Positions 17,542 through 25,703 of a DNA stretch of 32,698 bases are shown piece after piece. The translations under genes and the position numbers were made by a program. Source of the DNA: an uncultured Gemmiger sp. (lineage in GTDB: Bacteria; Bacillota; Clostridia; Oscillospirales; Ruminococcaceae). The stretch is taken from NCBI GenBank assembly GCA_947631565.1, contig CANRLV010000022.1, forward strand, positions 1 through 32,698, written 5' to 3'. Each line of letters opens with the position of its first letter. Positions within the stretch are counted from its first letter, which is position 1. Below the pieces are notes generated by a model. The model worked only from the letters and a program-made list of their open reading frames with translations, searched no databases and was not told where the DNA came from.

Positions 17542-18456
17542 ATGAAAAAGAGACCCAAAAAGGCAAGCGGCGCCAGCATGAACAGCCCGCTTTTGCGCCG
17601 GCCCATCCAGCGCTGGGCGCCGCTGTTCATCCTGCCCACCTTCCTGTGCTTTCTCATCGGCTTCGTGTGGCCGTTCGCACAGGGCATCTACCTGTCCTTC
17701 TGCAACTTCAACACCCCGCGCGACGCTGTGTGGGTCGGCCTTGGCAACTACGCCAAGGCTTTTAAGGACGCCAGCTTCGTCCACGCCTTCTGGAATACCG
17801 CCGAGTTCGCGGTGGTGTCCATCGTGCTGATAAACGTCGTGGCGTTCTTCATCGCCTACGCGCTGACGCAGAAGATGCGCGGGGCCAACCTGTTCCGCAC
17901 CGTGTTCTTTATGCCGAACCTCATCGGCGGCGTGGTGCTGGGCTACATCTGGTCGATGATCTTTGACGCCATCTTAAAGGGCTACAGCACCTACCTGACC
18001 GCCAACGCCACCTACGGCTTCTGGGGGCTGGTCATCCTGGTCGCGTGGCAGCAGATCGGCTACATGATGATCATCTACATCGCCGGGCTGCAGGCCGTGC
18101 CGGGCGACATGCTGGAATCCGCCACCATCGACGGCGCCAACGGCTGGCAGACGCTGACGCGGGTCATCATCCCCAACGTGATGCCCTCCATCACCACCTG
18201 CACCTTTTTGACGCTGACGAACTCCTTCAAGCTGTTCGACCAGAACATGGCTCTGACCGGCGGCGCGCCGTCCGTCATTTTGAACGGCGCCAAGGTCAAC
18301 ATGACCGAGCTGCTGGCCCTCAACATCTATTCCACCTACAACATCAACAAGAACTGGCACGGCGCCGCGCAGGCCAAGGCCGTGGTGTTCTTTATCCTGG
18401 TCGCGGTGCTGGCGCTCACGCAGCTGGCGGCGACCACCAGCCGGGAGGACAACTGA
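17542..18456 (+). CDS. Sugar ABC transporter permease, MalF type
   Basis: A 304-residue inner-membrane permease of the BPD_transp_1 family with about six membrane segments. The first segment begins near RWAPLFILPTFLCFLIGFVW. The cytoplasmic EAA loop that contacts the ATPase reads ESATIDGANGWQTLTRVIIP (about residues 193-212). The start ATG has AAGGAGG upstream. It overlaps no gene but is followed after two bases by the second permease. No matching ATPase gene lies in the operon, so a shared MsmX/MsmK-type ATPase encoded elsewhere is expected. Confidence 0.88.
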   Translation: MKKRPKKASGASMNSPLLRRPIQRWAPLFILPTFLCFLIGFVWPFAQGIYLSFCNFNTPRDAVWVGLGNYAKAFKDASFVHAFWNTAEFAVVSIVLINVVAFFIAYALTQKMRGANLFRTVFFMPNLIGGVVLGYIWSMIFDAILKGYSTYLTANATYGFWGLVILVAWQQIGYMMIIYIAGLQAVPGDMLESATIDGANGWQTLTRVIIPNVMPSITTCTFLTLTNSFKLFDQNMALTGGAPSVILNGAKVNMTELLALNIYSTYNINKNWHGAAQAKAVVFFILVAVLALTQLAATTSREDN

Positions 18457-18458
18457 CG

Positions 18459-19316
18459 ATGGAACACAAAACGCGCGAGCATTATCGCCTGGGCAGCACG
18501 CTGCTGACGGTGTTTTTTGCCATCCTGTGCCTTGTGTGGATCATGCCCATCTTTGAGGTGCTCAACAACTCTTTCAAGGCCAATTCCGCCGTCAACACCG
18601 ACGCCTTCGCCCTGCCCAACGCCGACAGCTTCGTCGGCTGGGACAACTACGTCAAGGGCATGACCTTCGGCAACTATCCGTTCCTGCATTCGGTCGGGTA
18701 CAGCCTTGTCATCACCGTCGCCTCGGTGTTCCTGATTTTGCTGTTCACCTCCATGACGGCGTGGTACATCGTGCGCGTCGGCTCCGGCTTCGCCAGGGTG
18801 TTCTACTACCTGTGCCTGTTCTCGATGATCGTGCCTTTCCAGATGGTCATGTTTACCTTGACTTTTACCGCCGACCAGCTTAAACTGAATACGCCGTTCA
18901 CCATCCCGGTCATCTATCTGGGATTTGGCGCCGGCATGGCCATCTTCATGTTCACCGGCTTCATCAAGGGCCTGCCGCTTGAGATCGAGGAGGCTGCCGC
19001 CATCGACGGCTGCGGCCCCGTGCGCACCTTCTTCACCGTCGTGCTGCCGATGCTCAAGCCGACGCTCATCTCGGTCGGCATTCTGGAGACGATGTGGGTG
19101 TGGAACGACTATCTGTTACCCTATCTGGTGCTGGACCGCACCAAGTACATGACCATCCCCATCCATGTGCAGTACCTCAAGGGCAGCTACGGCTCGGTGG
19201 ACCTGGGCGCCACGATGGCGGTCATCATGCTGAGCATCATCCCCATCATCATCGTCTACGCCTTCTGCCAGAAGCACATCATCAAGGGCGTGGCGGCCGG
19301 CGCCGTCAAGGGCTGA
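18459..19316 (+). CDS. Sugar ABC transporter permease, MalG type
   Basis: A 285-residue partner permease of the BPD_transp_1 family. The N-terminal helix contains LLTVFFAILCLVWIMPIFEV, and the EAA loop reads EEAAAIDGCGPVRTFFTVVL. ATG 18459 has GGGAGG about 10 bases upstream, inside the end of the previous gene. The open frame upstream to 18045 is only overlap with the MalF-type gene. It ends 47 bases before the repressor gene. Confidence 0.88.
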   Translation: MEHKTREHYRLGSTLLTVFFAILCLVWIMPIFEVLNNSFKANSAVNTDAFALPNADSFVGWDNYVKGMTFGNYPFLHSVGYSLVITVASVFLILLFTSMTAWYIVRVGSGFARVFYYLCLFSMIVPFQMVMFTLTFTADQLKLNTPFTIPVIYLGFGAGMAIFMFTGFIKGLPLEIEEAAAIDGCGPVRTFFTVVLPMLKPTLISVGILETMWVWNDYLLPYLVLDRTKYMTIPIHVQYLKGSYGSVDLGATMAVIMLSIIPIIIVYAFCQKHIIKGVAAGAVKG

Positions 19317-19363
19317 CGCCCCTGGCCGTGCCCGCACACAGCTTTTAAAAAGGAGAGGATCGC

Positions 19364-20389
19364 TTGACCATCAAGGACGTTGCGCAGCGCTCCGGCTACG
19401 CGGTGGGCACCGTTTCGCGCGTGCTCAACGGGCAGCCCGGCGTCAGCGCCGAGGCCCGGGCCAGGATCCTCGCCGTGCTGGAGCAGACCGGCTTTCGGCC
19501 CAACACCAACGCCCGCCACCTCAAGCAGCGGGGCAGCCGCGAGATCGGCATCGTCGTCAAGGGCGCCGGGAACCTGCTCTTCGCCGGCATCGTGGAAGAG
19601 ATGCAGAGCCTGCTCAAGGCCGCCGGCATGACGGCGTCGCTGTACTATGTCGACGAATCCTCCGACGAGGTCGGGCTGGCCGCCCAGATCTGCCGGGAGC
19701 AGAAGCCCCGCGGCATCCTGTTTTTGGGCGGCAACGGCGAGAACTTCGCCCGCCGCTTTGCCGATATCACCTGCCCCTGTATGCTGGTGACCACCCGCGC
19801 CGACGCTTTCGGCTTTGCGAACCTGTCCAGCGTCTGCACCGACGATGTGCTGGGCGCCGCGCAGGCCATGGACCACCTGCTGGACGCCGGCCACCGCACG
19901 GTGGGCGTCATCGGCGGCGAGCACGCCGTCGTCGCGCCCGGCAAGGGCTGCAACACCAGCCAGCTGCGCCTGCTGGGCTGCCAGCAGGCCTGCCGGCAGC
20001 ATGGGGTGCCCTTTGACCCGGACCGGCAGGTGGTGGCCACCCGCTATTCGCTGGCCGGCGGCTACGAGGGCGCCCGCGAGCTGCTGGCCCGCTGCCCCGG
20101 CCTGACCGCCATCATCGCCATGTCCGACGTGATGGCCATGGGCGCGCTGCGCGCCATCCATGACGCCGGCCTGCGCGTGCCGCAGGACATCTCGCTCATC
20201 GGCTACGACGGCATCGAGCAGGCCGCCTACTGTGTGCCGCGCCTGACCACCATCCGCCAGAACGCCAGCCTGCTGGCCCGGCGCGGGGTGGACATCCTGC
20301 TGCGCCAGATGGACAGCGGCGAGGCCGTGCACGAGCTGGTGCCGTTTGAGCTGGTGGAGGGCGAGAGCGTGCGCCGGCTGGACGCCTGA
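19364..20389 (+). CDS. LacI-family repressor of the maltodextrin operon (MalR-like)
   Basis: A 341-residue regulator with an N-terminal helix-turn-helix (TIKDVAQRSGYAVGTVSRVL), a canonical hinge (NTNARHLKQRGSREIGIVV) and a sugar-binding-like effector domain (MSDVMAMGALRAIHDAGLRV, ISLIGYDGIEQAAYCVPRL). The start is a TTG at 19364 with AAAGGAGAGGAT upstream, and the HTH begins right after it. Encoded inside the operon, it most likely represses it by binding the palindrome at 16000-16019 and is released by a maltodextrin-derived sugar. The second site at 15835-15850 may allow a DNA loop or control of the arabinose side. The effector is not known. Confidence 0.9.
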   Translation: MTIKDVAQRSGYAVGTVSRVLNGQPGVSAEARARILAVLEQTGFRPNTNARHLKQRGSREIGIVVKGAGNLLFAGIVEEMQSLLKAAGMTASLYYVDESSDEVGLAAQICREQKPRGILFLGGNGENFARRFADITCPCMLVTTRADAFGFANLSSVCTDDVLGAAQAMDHLLDAGHRTVGVIGGEHAVVAPGKGCNTSQLRLLGCQQACRQHGVPFDPDRQVVATRYSLAGGYEGARELLARCPGLTAIIAMSDVMAMGALRAIHDAGLRVPQDISLIGYDGIEQAAYCVPRLTTIRQNASLLARRGVDILLRQMDSGEAVHELVPFELVEGESVRRLDA

Positions 20390-20431
20390 CGCCGCCGCCC
20401 CCACCCCACCACAACGATAGGACTGATACTT

Positions 20432-21919
20432 TTGCGTACCAGCGGAATTTTACTGCACCTGACCAGTCTGCCCTCGCCGCACGGCGTCGGCACGATGGGG
20501 CAGGCTGCACGGGATTTTGTCGATTTTTTGGCCGCTGCCGGGCAGAGCTGGTGGCAGATCCTGCCCATCGGCCCCACCAGCATGGGGGATTCGCCCTACC
20601 AGAGCTTTTCCACCTTTGCCGGCAACGCCTATCTTATCGACCTCGATGACCTGGCCGCCGCCGGGCTGCTGCGGCCGGAGGAATATGCAGGCCTTGCCTG
20701 GGGCGCCGACCCCGCGGCCGTCGACTATGCGCTGCTGTACCGGCAGCGTTGGGGCGTGCTGCGCAGGGCGGCGGCGCGTCTGCTGGCCGATAAGGATGCG
20801 GCGGCCGATTATGCCGCCTTTGTGGAGGCAAACCGCGCCTGGCTGCCGGACTATGCGCTGTTCATGGCCCTCAAGGACAGCCAGCCCGGCCCCACATGGC
20901 AGCAGTGGCCGGAACCGCTGCGCCGGCGCGAGCCGGCGGCGCTGGCCGCCGCCCGCCGGGAGCTGGCGGCGGAGATCGACTTCCAGCAGGCCGTGCAGTA
21001 CCTGTTTTTTGCGCAGTGGCAGGCGCTCAAAGCCTACGCCAACGCGCACGGCGTGCGCTTTATCGGCGACCTGCCCATCTACATTGCGGCCGACTCGGCC
21101 GACGTGTGGCTGCACCCGGAGCAGTTCCAGCTCGACGGGACGCTCACCCCCACCGAGGTGGCCGGCTGCCCGCCGGACGCCTTTGCCGCCGGCGGCCAGC
21201 TGTGGGGCAACCCGCTGTTTGACTGGGACACGATGGCCGCGGACGGCTACCGCTGGTGGGTGGAGCGCATCCGCCACCACTGCGCGCTGTTCGACCGGCT
21301 GCGCATCGACCATTTCCGCGGCTTTGACAGCTACTACGCCATCCCCTACGGCGACGCCGACGCCCGCGGCGGGCGCTGGCGGCAGGGGCCGGGCATCGCG
21401 CTGTTCCGCGCCGTCGAGGCCGCGCTGGGCCCCTTGGACATCATCGCCGAGGACCTCGGCTATCTGACCGACTCGGTGCGGGCGCTGCTGCGGGAATCGG
21501 GTTTCCCCGGCATCAAGGTGCTGGAATTTGGCTTTGACAGCCGCGAGGCCGGCAACTACCTGCCCCACACCTACCCGCCGCACAGCGTCGCCTATGTGGG
21601 CACGCACGACAACGAGACCGCGCTGGGCTGGCTGACCACCGCCAACCCCGCCGACCGCGACATGGCCATCGACTACCTGAAGCTGACCGCCGCCGAGGGC
21701 TACCACTGGGGCCTGATGCGCGGCGTGTGGTCCAGCGCCGCCGACCTGGCCGTCGTGCAGGCGCAGGACCTGCTGGGCCTTGGGTGCGAGGCGCGCATGA
21801 ACACCCCCTCGACGGTGGGCAAAAACTGGCGCTGGCGCGCCCTGCCGGGGGTCTTTGACCCGGCGCTGGCCGCCCGCCTGCGGCACGAGACCGCCCTCTA
21901 CGGCCGCCTGCCCGAATAA
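20432..21919 (+). CDS. malQ: 4-alpha-glucanotransferase (amylomaltase), GH77
   Basis: A 495-residue cytoplasmic enzyme that disproportionates maltodextrins by moving glucan chains and releasing glucose. It starts RTSGILLHLTSLPSPHGVG, the normal GH77 N-terminus. The catalytic residues fall in the expected motifs: nucleophile Asp293 in LRIDHFRGF, acid/base Glu340 in IIAEDLG and Asp393 in GTHDNETALGW. The 250s region WVERIRHHCALFD is also conserved. The start is a TTG at 20432 with a modest ATAGGA site 9 bases upstream. It lies 42 bases after the repressor gene and is the last gene of the operon, which supports a maltodextrin role for the importer. Confidence 0.95.
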   Translation: MRTSGILLHLTSLPSPHGVGTMGQAARDFVDFLAAAGQSWWQILPIGPTSMGDSPYQSFSTFAGNAYLIDLDDLAAAGLLRPEEYAGLAWGADPAAVDYALLYRQRWGVLRRAAARLLADKDAAADYAAFVEANRAWLPDYALFMALKDSQPGPTWQQWPEPLRRREPAALAAARRELAAEIDFQQAVQYLFFAQWQALKAYANAHGVRFIGDLPIYIAADSADVWLHPEQFQLDGTLTPTEVAGCPPDAFAAGGQLWGNPLFDWDTMAADGYRWWVERIRHHCALFDRLRIDHFRGFDSYYAIPYGDADARGGRWRQGPGIALFRAVEAALGPLDIIAEDLGYLTDSVRALLRESGFPGIKVLEFGFDSREAGNYLPHTYPPHSVAYVGTHDNETALGWLTTANPADRDMAIDYLKLTAAEGYHWGLMRGVWSSAADLAVVQAQDLLGLGCEARMNTPSTVGKNWRWRALPGVFDPALAARLRHETALYGRLPE

Positions 21920-21932
21920 GATTGCACAGGAA

Positions 21933-21966
21933 GCCCGGCCGCGGAGCATTCGCTCCGCGGCCGGGC
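21933..21966. terminator. Terminator between malQ and the convergent YesL-partner gene
   Basis: A perfect 15-bp GC-rich stem (21933-21947 with 21952-21966) with loop ATTC is followed on the plus strand by CTTTCGTTTGCTTT. It lies between two convergent stop codons (21919 and 21979) and probably ends both transcripts. Confidence 0.85.
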
Positions 21967-21978
21967 CTTTCGTTTGCT

Positions 21979-22713
21979 TTATTCCGCCGTCAGCCAGTTG
22001 AGATAGGCGAGCACCGTGTCCCCGCGCGGCGTGTTGCCGATGACACCGAGGTAGACATCGCCGGAAAACCCCGCCCCGGCGAATTTGGCAAAGCCGGCGG
22101 CGTCGAGGCCGTTGACCGATTCTTCGGTCTCGGCGATGTATTCCTCGGCCTCGCCCAGATCGACCTCGATGGAATTGTCCTCCAGGATCACCGTGTTCTC
22201 GCACAGGTCAGGCGCCAGCCGCGCGGCCAGCGCCGGATCCTGCCCGAGCAGGCCGGGCAGCGCCAGCAGGTAACCCTGGTGCGAGAGCACGTCGTAGGCC
22301 TCGCGGTTCATCAGCACCACATCCAGCTCCTGCGCCGTGACCGCGGCCATCACCTTGAGGCGGGAGGCGTAAGCGTACTCATGGTCAGCGTCGCTGGCCT
22401 CCTGCGCGAGGTAGAGGTCCGGGTAGAGCGTGACCTCGGCGCGCTGCGGGTCCTGCCCCTGCGCGGTGACGAAGCCGGCATCCAGCGCTGTGCGCAGGTC
22501 GTCGCCCAGCGCCACGTTGGCGGCGCCCAGGTAGAGCAGCGGCTGCTTTTGGGTCAGCACATGGTGGGCATAGCTGACGGCGGCCGCCAGCAGCAGCGCC
22601 GCGACCAGCACCGGCCACTTGTAGTAGCCCCAGAGATAGCGCAGCCGCTGCGGCCAGGTCATCCTTTGCCAGGCAGCCTGCAGGTCGGCGCGCTCGGCGG
22701 CGTTCAGGCTCAT
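21979..22713 (-). CDS. Membrane-anchored protein of unknown function, YesL-coupled
   Basis: A 244-residue protein whose family I do not name. The N-terminal 30 residues are charged and aromatic (QRMTWPQRLRYLWGYYKWP), followed by one transmembrane helix (about 33-52). The remaining 190 residues would be outside the cell. They contain LYLGAANVALGDDLRTALDA, AAVTAQELDVVLMNREAYDV and LENTV-like acidic stretches, and resemble a reduced binding-protein lobe rather than an enzyme; no catalytic motif is seen. Its start overlaps the stop of the YesL gene by four bases (ATGA), so the two are translated together. A role beside YesL in the fructan import system is inferred from this coupling and the shared operon with a LacI regulator. 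Confidence 0.75.
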   Translation of the reverse strand: MSLNAAERADLQAAWQRMTWPQRLRYLWGYYKWPVLVAALLLAAAVSYAHHVLTQKQPLLYLGAANVALGDDLRTALDAGFVTAQGQDPQRAEVTLYPDLYLAQEASDADHEYAYASRLKVMAAVTAQELDVVLMNREAYDVLSHQGYLLALPGLLGQDPALAARLAPDLCENTVILEDNSIEVDLGEAEEYIAETEESVNGLDAAGFAKFAGAGFSGDVYLGVIGNTPRGDTVLAYLNWLTAE

Positions 22714-23357
22714 GCCTCGTCCTCCGGGGCGTCGGGGTCATAGGAGCATGCATCGATGACCTTGTACATAAAATGGGAACAGACCATCACGCACAGTCCT
22801 TCGCCCAGCAGGATCAGCGGCGTGTACACCCGCACGACGGCGAAGAACATCGCGAAATGCACGCCGAACGCCAGGATGGTGGAAAACAGGTAGTGCGTGC
22901 CGATGAGGAAAGCGTTCTTGAGCATCGCCCAGTTGGTGTTCTCGACGCTCGCCACCAGCGGGAACACATAGGTGAGGACGATGACATAGATCACGCACGC
23001 CGCCACGACCAGCGCCAGTCCCAGCGTGACGAGGATGGCCAGCGCCCCGTGCAGCGCGCGGAACAGGTGCCACAGCACCCAGATATCGGCCCCCAGCAGC
23101 ACGCCGAGCGGCAGCAGGATGAGCCACAGCACCGTCGCCTGCTTGAAGTTCTGTTTGAAAGAACGGAAGAACATGGCTGTGACCGAGGTCTCCTCACCGT
23201 GGGCGCATTTGAGGCAGACGTACCACAGCGCGGTGGTGGCGGCGCCGGCCGTGAACACCGGCAGGCAGCAGACCAGCCACAAAACGTTCAGCCAGCAGCT
23301 GTAACAGAGCTTCAGCAGCAGCTGGCCGAACTTACTGTCATAGGAAAGGAATTTCAT
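22710..23357 (-). CDS. YesL/DUF624-family membrane protein
   Basis: A 215-residue integral membrane protein with about five or six helices. The start MKFLSYDSKFGQLLLKLCYS, then LNVLWLVCCLPVFTAGAATT and LWYVCLKCAHGEETSVTAMF, is the characteristic YesL (DUF624) pattern. In Bacillus, YesL is encoded with LplB/LplC/LipO-type oligosaccharide importers; its biochemical function is not established. Here it lies 27 bases after a LacI-type regulator gene and diverges from exactly such an importer, which supports the same association. ATG 23357 has GGGAGG about 11 bases upstream. Confidence 0.88.
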   Translation of the reverse strand: MKFLSYDSKFGQLLLKLCYSCWLNVLWLVCCLPVFTAGAATTALWYVCLKCAHGEETSVTAMFFRSFKQNFKQATVLWLILLPLGVLLGADIWVLWHLFRALHGALAILVTLGLALVVAACVIYVIVLTYVFPLVASVENTNWAMLKNAFLIGTHYLFSTILAFGVHFAMFFAVVRVYTPLILLGEGLCVMVCSHFMYKVIDACSYDPDAPEDEA

Positions 23358-23384
23358 GCGTGCGGCGCCTCCCGGCGTTGTGGA

Positions 23385-24434
23385 TCAGGGGTTGGTGGAA
23401 TCGCGGTAAATCAGCTCGGTCTCGGTGTGGATGGTGCGGTAGTCGAGGTCCGGCTCCTTGATGCGGGTCATCAGCAGCTGCACGGCCGAGAAGGCCATCG
23501 CCTGGCTGTGGATGTGGATGGTGGTCAGCCCCGGCGTGACCATGCGCGAGACCGGCGCGTCGTCAAAGCCGGCGAGCATGACGTCCCGCGGGACCTCCTT
23601 GCCCAGCGTCCCCAGCGTGCGCTGGATGTCCAGCGCGATAAAATCGTTGGCGCACAGGTAGACCTCGGCCAGCTTGTCCTGCCGGACCAGCGTGGCCAGG
23701 CGCCCGGCGTTGATGTGGGCGTGGTTGCTGGGCAGGCACCAGTCCTCGTCGACGGGGGCGCCGGCCAGCAGCATAGCGGTGCGGTAGGCGGTGTAGCGCT
23801 CAAAGAAAGACTGGCAGTGCATCGGGTCACCCACAAAGCCGATGCGCCGCACCCCGCGGGCCAGCAGGTCGTTGACCAGCCGCGTGATGTTGGTGGTGTT
23901 GTCCATATACAGCTGGTCGGCGGGCAGGCTGGTGCCGTCGCGCTTGTTGGGCCCGTCGACGAACAGCACCGGCAGACCCAGGCCGCACAGCATCTCGTCA
24001 TAGGCGTAGTTGAACATCTCGATGCAGAGGACGGCGGCGGCTTCTTCTTTAATAAAGGTGGCGGGCAGCATACGGGCGCTGAGGTCCGCCGGGCTGACGA
24101 AATGCAGCTTGAGCGTGTAGCCCAGGCGCTGCAGCTCCTGCTCCAGCCCGTCCACCATCAGCGAGGCAAAGTGGTTGGACTGGGTGAAAAAGCTCGCCGT
24201 GAACAGCGCCACCTCGGTGCGGCCCGCCGGAACGGACAGCGTGGGGTCGTTGGCGGCCGCCTCGGCCAGGATGGACACATACGAGAACTGCTTGTAGCCC
24301 ATCTCGACCGCTTTTTTCAAAATTTTGTCCCGCGTCGCATCCGCAAGACCACCGGAGTTGTTGATCGCTTTGGATACTGTGTTGCGCGAGATGCCCAGAG
24401 CATCCGCGATATCCTGGATCGTGACCCGTTTCAT
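23385..24434 (-). CDS. LacI-family regulator with a non-canonical hinge
   Basis: A 349-residue regulator. The HTH reads RVTIQDIADALGISRNTVSK, then AINNSGGLADATRDKILKKA. The region after it (VEMGYKQFSYVSILAEA) lacks the usual hinge pattern with N..AR.L that inserts into a central CG step. The effector domain ends with VMLAGFDDAPVSRMVTPGLT and IHSQAMAFSAVQLLMTRI. ATG 24434 has CAGGAGGAAGG upstream; an in-frame extension to 24536 exists but lacks a site. Three GTGCAAATGCAC-type elements lie in the divergent promoter region upstream, one touching its own -35 box, so autoregulation and control of the fructan operon are likely. Confidence 0.9.
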   Translation of the reverse strand: MKRVTIQDIADALGISRNTVSKAINNSGGLADATRDKILKKAVEMGYKQFSYVSILAEAAANDPTLSVPAGRTEVALFTASFFTQSNHFASLMVDGLEQELQRLGYTLKLHFVSPADLSARMLPATFIKEEAAAVLCIEMFNYAYDEMLCGLGLPVLFVDGPNKRDGTSLPADQLYMDNTTNITRLVNDLLARGVRRIGFVGDPMHCQSFFERYTAYRTAMLLAGAPVDEDWCLPSNHAHINAGRLATLVRQDKLAEVYLCANDFIALDIQRTLGTLGKEVPRDVMLAGFDDAPVSRMVTPGLTTIHIHSQAMAFSAVQLLMTRIKEPDLDYRTIHTETELIYRDSTNP

Positions 24435-24467
24435 GCCTTCCTCCTGTTTTGGTGCTTCCTTATTAGT

Positions 24468-24496
24468 ATGGTACCATGCAGGGGTGCGAATGTCAA
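24468..24496 (-). promoter_or_regulatory. Proximal promoter of the LacI-YesL operon
   Basis: On the minus strand TTGACA (24496-24491) is followed after 17 bases by TACCAT (24473-24468). Transcription would start about 25-30 bases before the regulator start codon. Confidence 0.5.
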
Positions 24497-24545
24497 ACGG
24501 TGCCGGCGCGGAGGGTACAAATGCTTCATTTTTCATGGTATTCTC

Positions 24546-24574
24546 ATTGTATCACGCTTTTTTGGGAATGTAAA
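24546..24574 (-). promoter_or_regulatory. Distal promoter of the LacI-YesL operon
   Basis: On the minus strand TTTACA (24574-24569) is followed after 17 bases by TACAAT (24551-24546). The -35 box directly touches the operator-like element at 24575-24586, as expected for an autoregulated promoter. Confidence 0.6.
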
Positions 24575-24607
24575 GTGCAAATGCACAATTTTTTTGTGCA
24601 TTTGCAA
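24575..24607. promoter_or_regulatory. Paired operators of the fructan operon
   Basis: GTGCAAATGCAC (24575-24586) and its reverse-complement relative GTGCATTTGCAA (24596-24607) form a perfect 13-bp inverted repeat (24576-24588 with 24594-24606). The element centres are 21 bp apart, two helical turns. They lie between the two divergent promoters. The gene-free stretch 24435-24737 contains these, three promoters and a third operator. Confidence 0.65.
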
Positions 24608-24616
24608 AAAATAGTG

Positions 24617-24645
24617 TTGACATTTGCCCACGCTTGCGCTAGTAT
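24617..24645 (+). promoter_or_regulatory. Promoter of the fructan operon
   Basis: TTGACA (24617-24622) is followed after 17 bases by TAGTAT (24640-24645). Transcription would start near 24652, leaving a leader of about 85 bases that contains the third operator. Confidence 0.65.
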
Positions 24646-24670
24646 AGAGGCGTGAAGTCGTCACCTGCGT

Positions 24671-24682
24671 GTGCAAATGCAC
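24671..24682. promoter_or_regulatory. Third operator GTGCAAATGCAC, downstream of the start site
   Basis: This is an exact copy of the element at 24575-24586, placed about 20-30 bases after the predicted transcription start. Its centre is 75 bp from that of the nearer upstream element, so a bound regulator could bridge the promoter. Confidence 0.6.
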
Positions 24683-24737
24683 AAACCGGGAAGCAGATGT
24701 ACCGAGGTGACGCAGAAAATTTTGAAGGAGGAATACT

Positions 24738-25685
24738 ATGAGCAAACCTGCCGCAGCTGCCGCCAAGCCCAAAAACCTGAACGGCAAGCTGCACAACACG
24801 CTGGTCTACATGAAGCAGCACTGGCAGCTGTATCTGATTTTTATGATGCCCGCGCTGCTGCTGACCCTCATCTTCCGCTACATCCCGATGGGCGGCGTTC
24901 TCATCGCCTTTGAGAACTACAACCCTTTCCGCGGTGTTTTTGCCAGTGAGTGGGTCGGCTTCAAGCATTTCCAGCGTTTCCTGTCCAGCCCCGACTTTAT
25001 GCGGTACCTGGCCAACACGCTCAAGCTGAGCATCTTCGGCCTGCTGTGGGGTTTCCCGGCCCCCATCCTGCTGGCCTTCCTGCTCAACCGCATCACCAGC
25101 TCCAAGATCAAGCAGAAGATCCAGCTGGTGCTCTACATGCCGAACTTCATTTCGGTCATCGTCCTCTGCGGTATCGTCCGTATCATCCTCTCGCCCACCG
25201 GCATGATCAACATGCTGCTCGGCACCAACTGGAACCTGATGACGATGCCCTCCGCCTTCCGCACCATCTACATCGCGTCCGGCATCTGGCAGGGCGCCGG
25301 CTGGTCGAGCATCATCTACACGGCCGCGCTGTCCAACGCCAGCAAGGACCTAAAGGAAGCCGCGGTCATCGACGGCGCCAACATCATCCAGCAGATCAAG
25401 GCTGTTGAGTGGCCCGCCATCAAGGACACCGTCATGATCCAGTTCATCATGAGCGTCGGCAACATCATGTCCGTCGGCTTTGAAAAGGCCTACGCTCTGC
25501 AGACCGACCTGAACATGGAGGCTTCCGAGATCATCTCGACCTATGTGTACAAGAAAGGTCTTATCGACGGCGACTACGGCTTCTCGACGGCCGTCGGCCT
25601 GTTCAACACCGTCATCAACGTTATCCTTCTGGTCTCCATGAACGCTTTGGCGAAGAAGATCAACGAAGGCAAGGGCATCTACTAA
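24738..25685 (+). CDS. Oligosaccharide ABC transporter permease, LplB type
   Basis: A 315-residue BPD_transp_1 permease. It has a 35-residue cytoplasmic lead, then LYLIFMMPALLLTLIFRYIP and MGGVLIAFENYNPFRGVF, the LplB pattern. The EAA loop is KEAAVIDGANIIQQIKAVEW (about residues 213-232). ATG 24738 has GAAGGAGG upstream. It is the first gene of the fructan operon, 18 bases before its partner. Relatives import polysaccharide fragments and use a shared ATPase rather than a dedicated one; none is encoded here. Confidence 0.9.
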   Translation: MSKPAAAAAKPKNLNGKLHNTLVYMKQHWQLYLIFMMPALLLTLIFRYIPMGGVLIAFENYNPFRGVFASEWVGFKHFQRFLSSPDFMRYLANTLKLSIFGLLWGFPAPILLAFLLNRITSSKIKQKIQLVLYMPNFISVIVLCGIVRIILSPTGMINMLLGTNWNLMTMPSAFRTIYIASGIWQGAGWSSIIYTAALSNASKDLKEAAVIDGANIIQQIKAVEWPAIKDTVMIQFIMSVGNIMSVGFEKAYALQTDLNMEASEIISTYVYKKGLIDGDYGFSTAVGLFNTVINVILLVSMNALAKKINEGKGIY

Positions 25686-25703
25686 GGAAGGAGGCAAACT
25701 TAC

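Noticed and set aside
24435-24536. A 34-residue N-terminal extension of the LacI-type regulator
   Set aside because: The HTH should be at the very N-terminus, ATG 24434 has an excellent ribosome binding site, and a promoter lies inside the extension.
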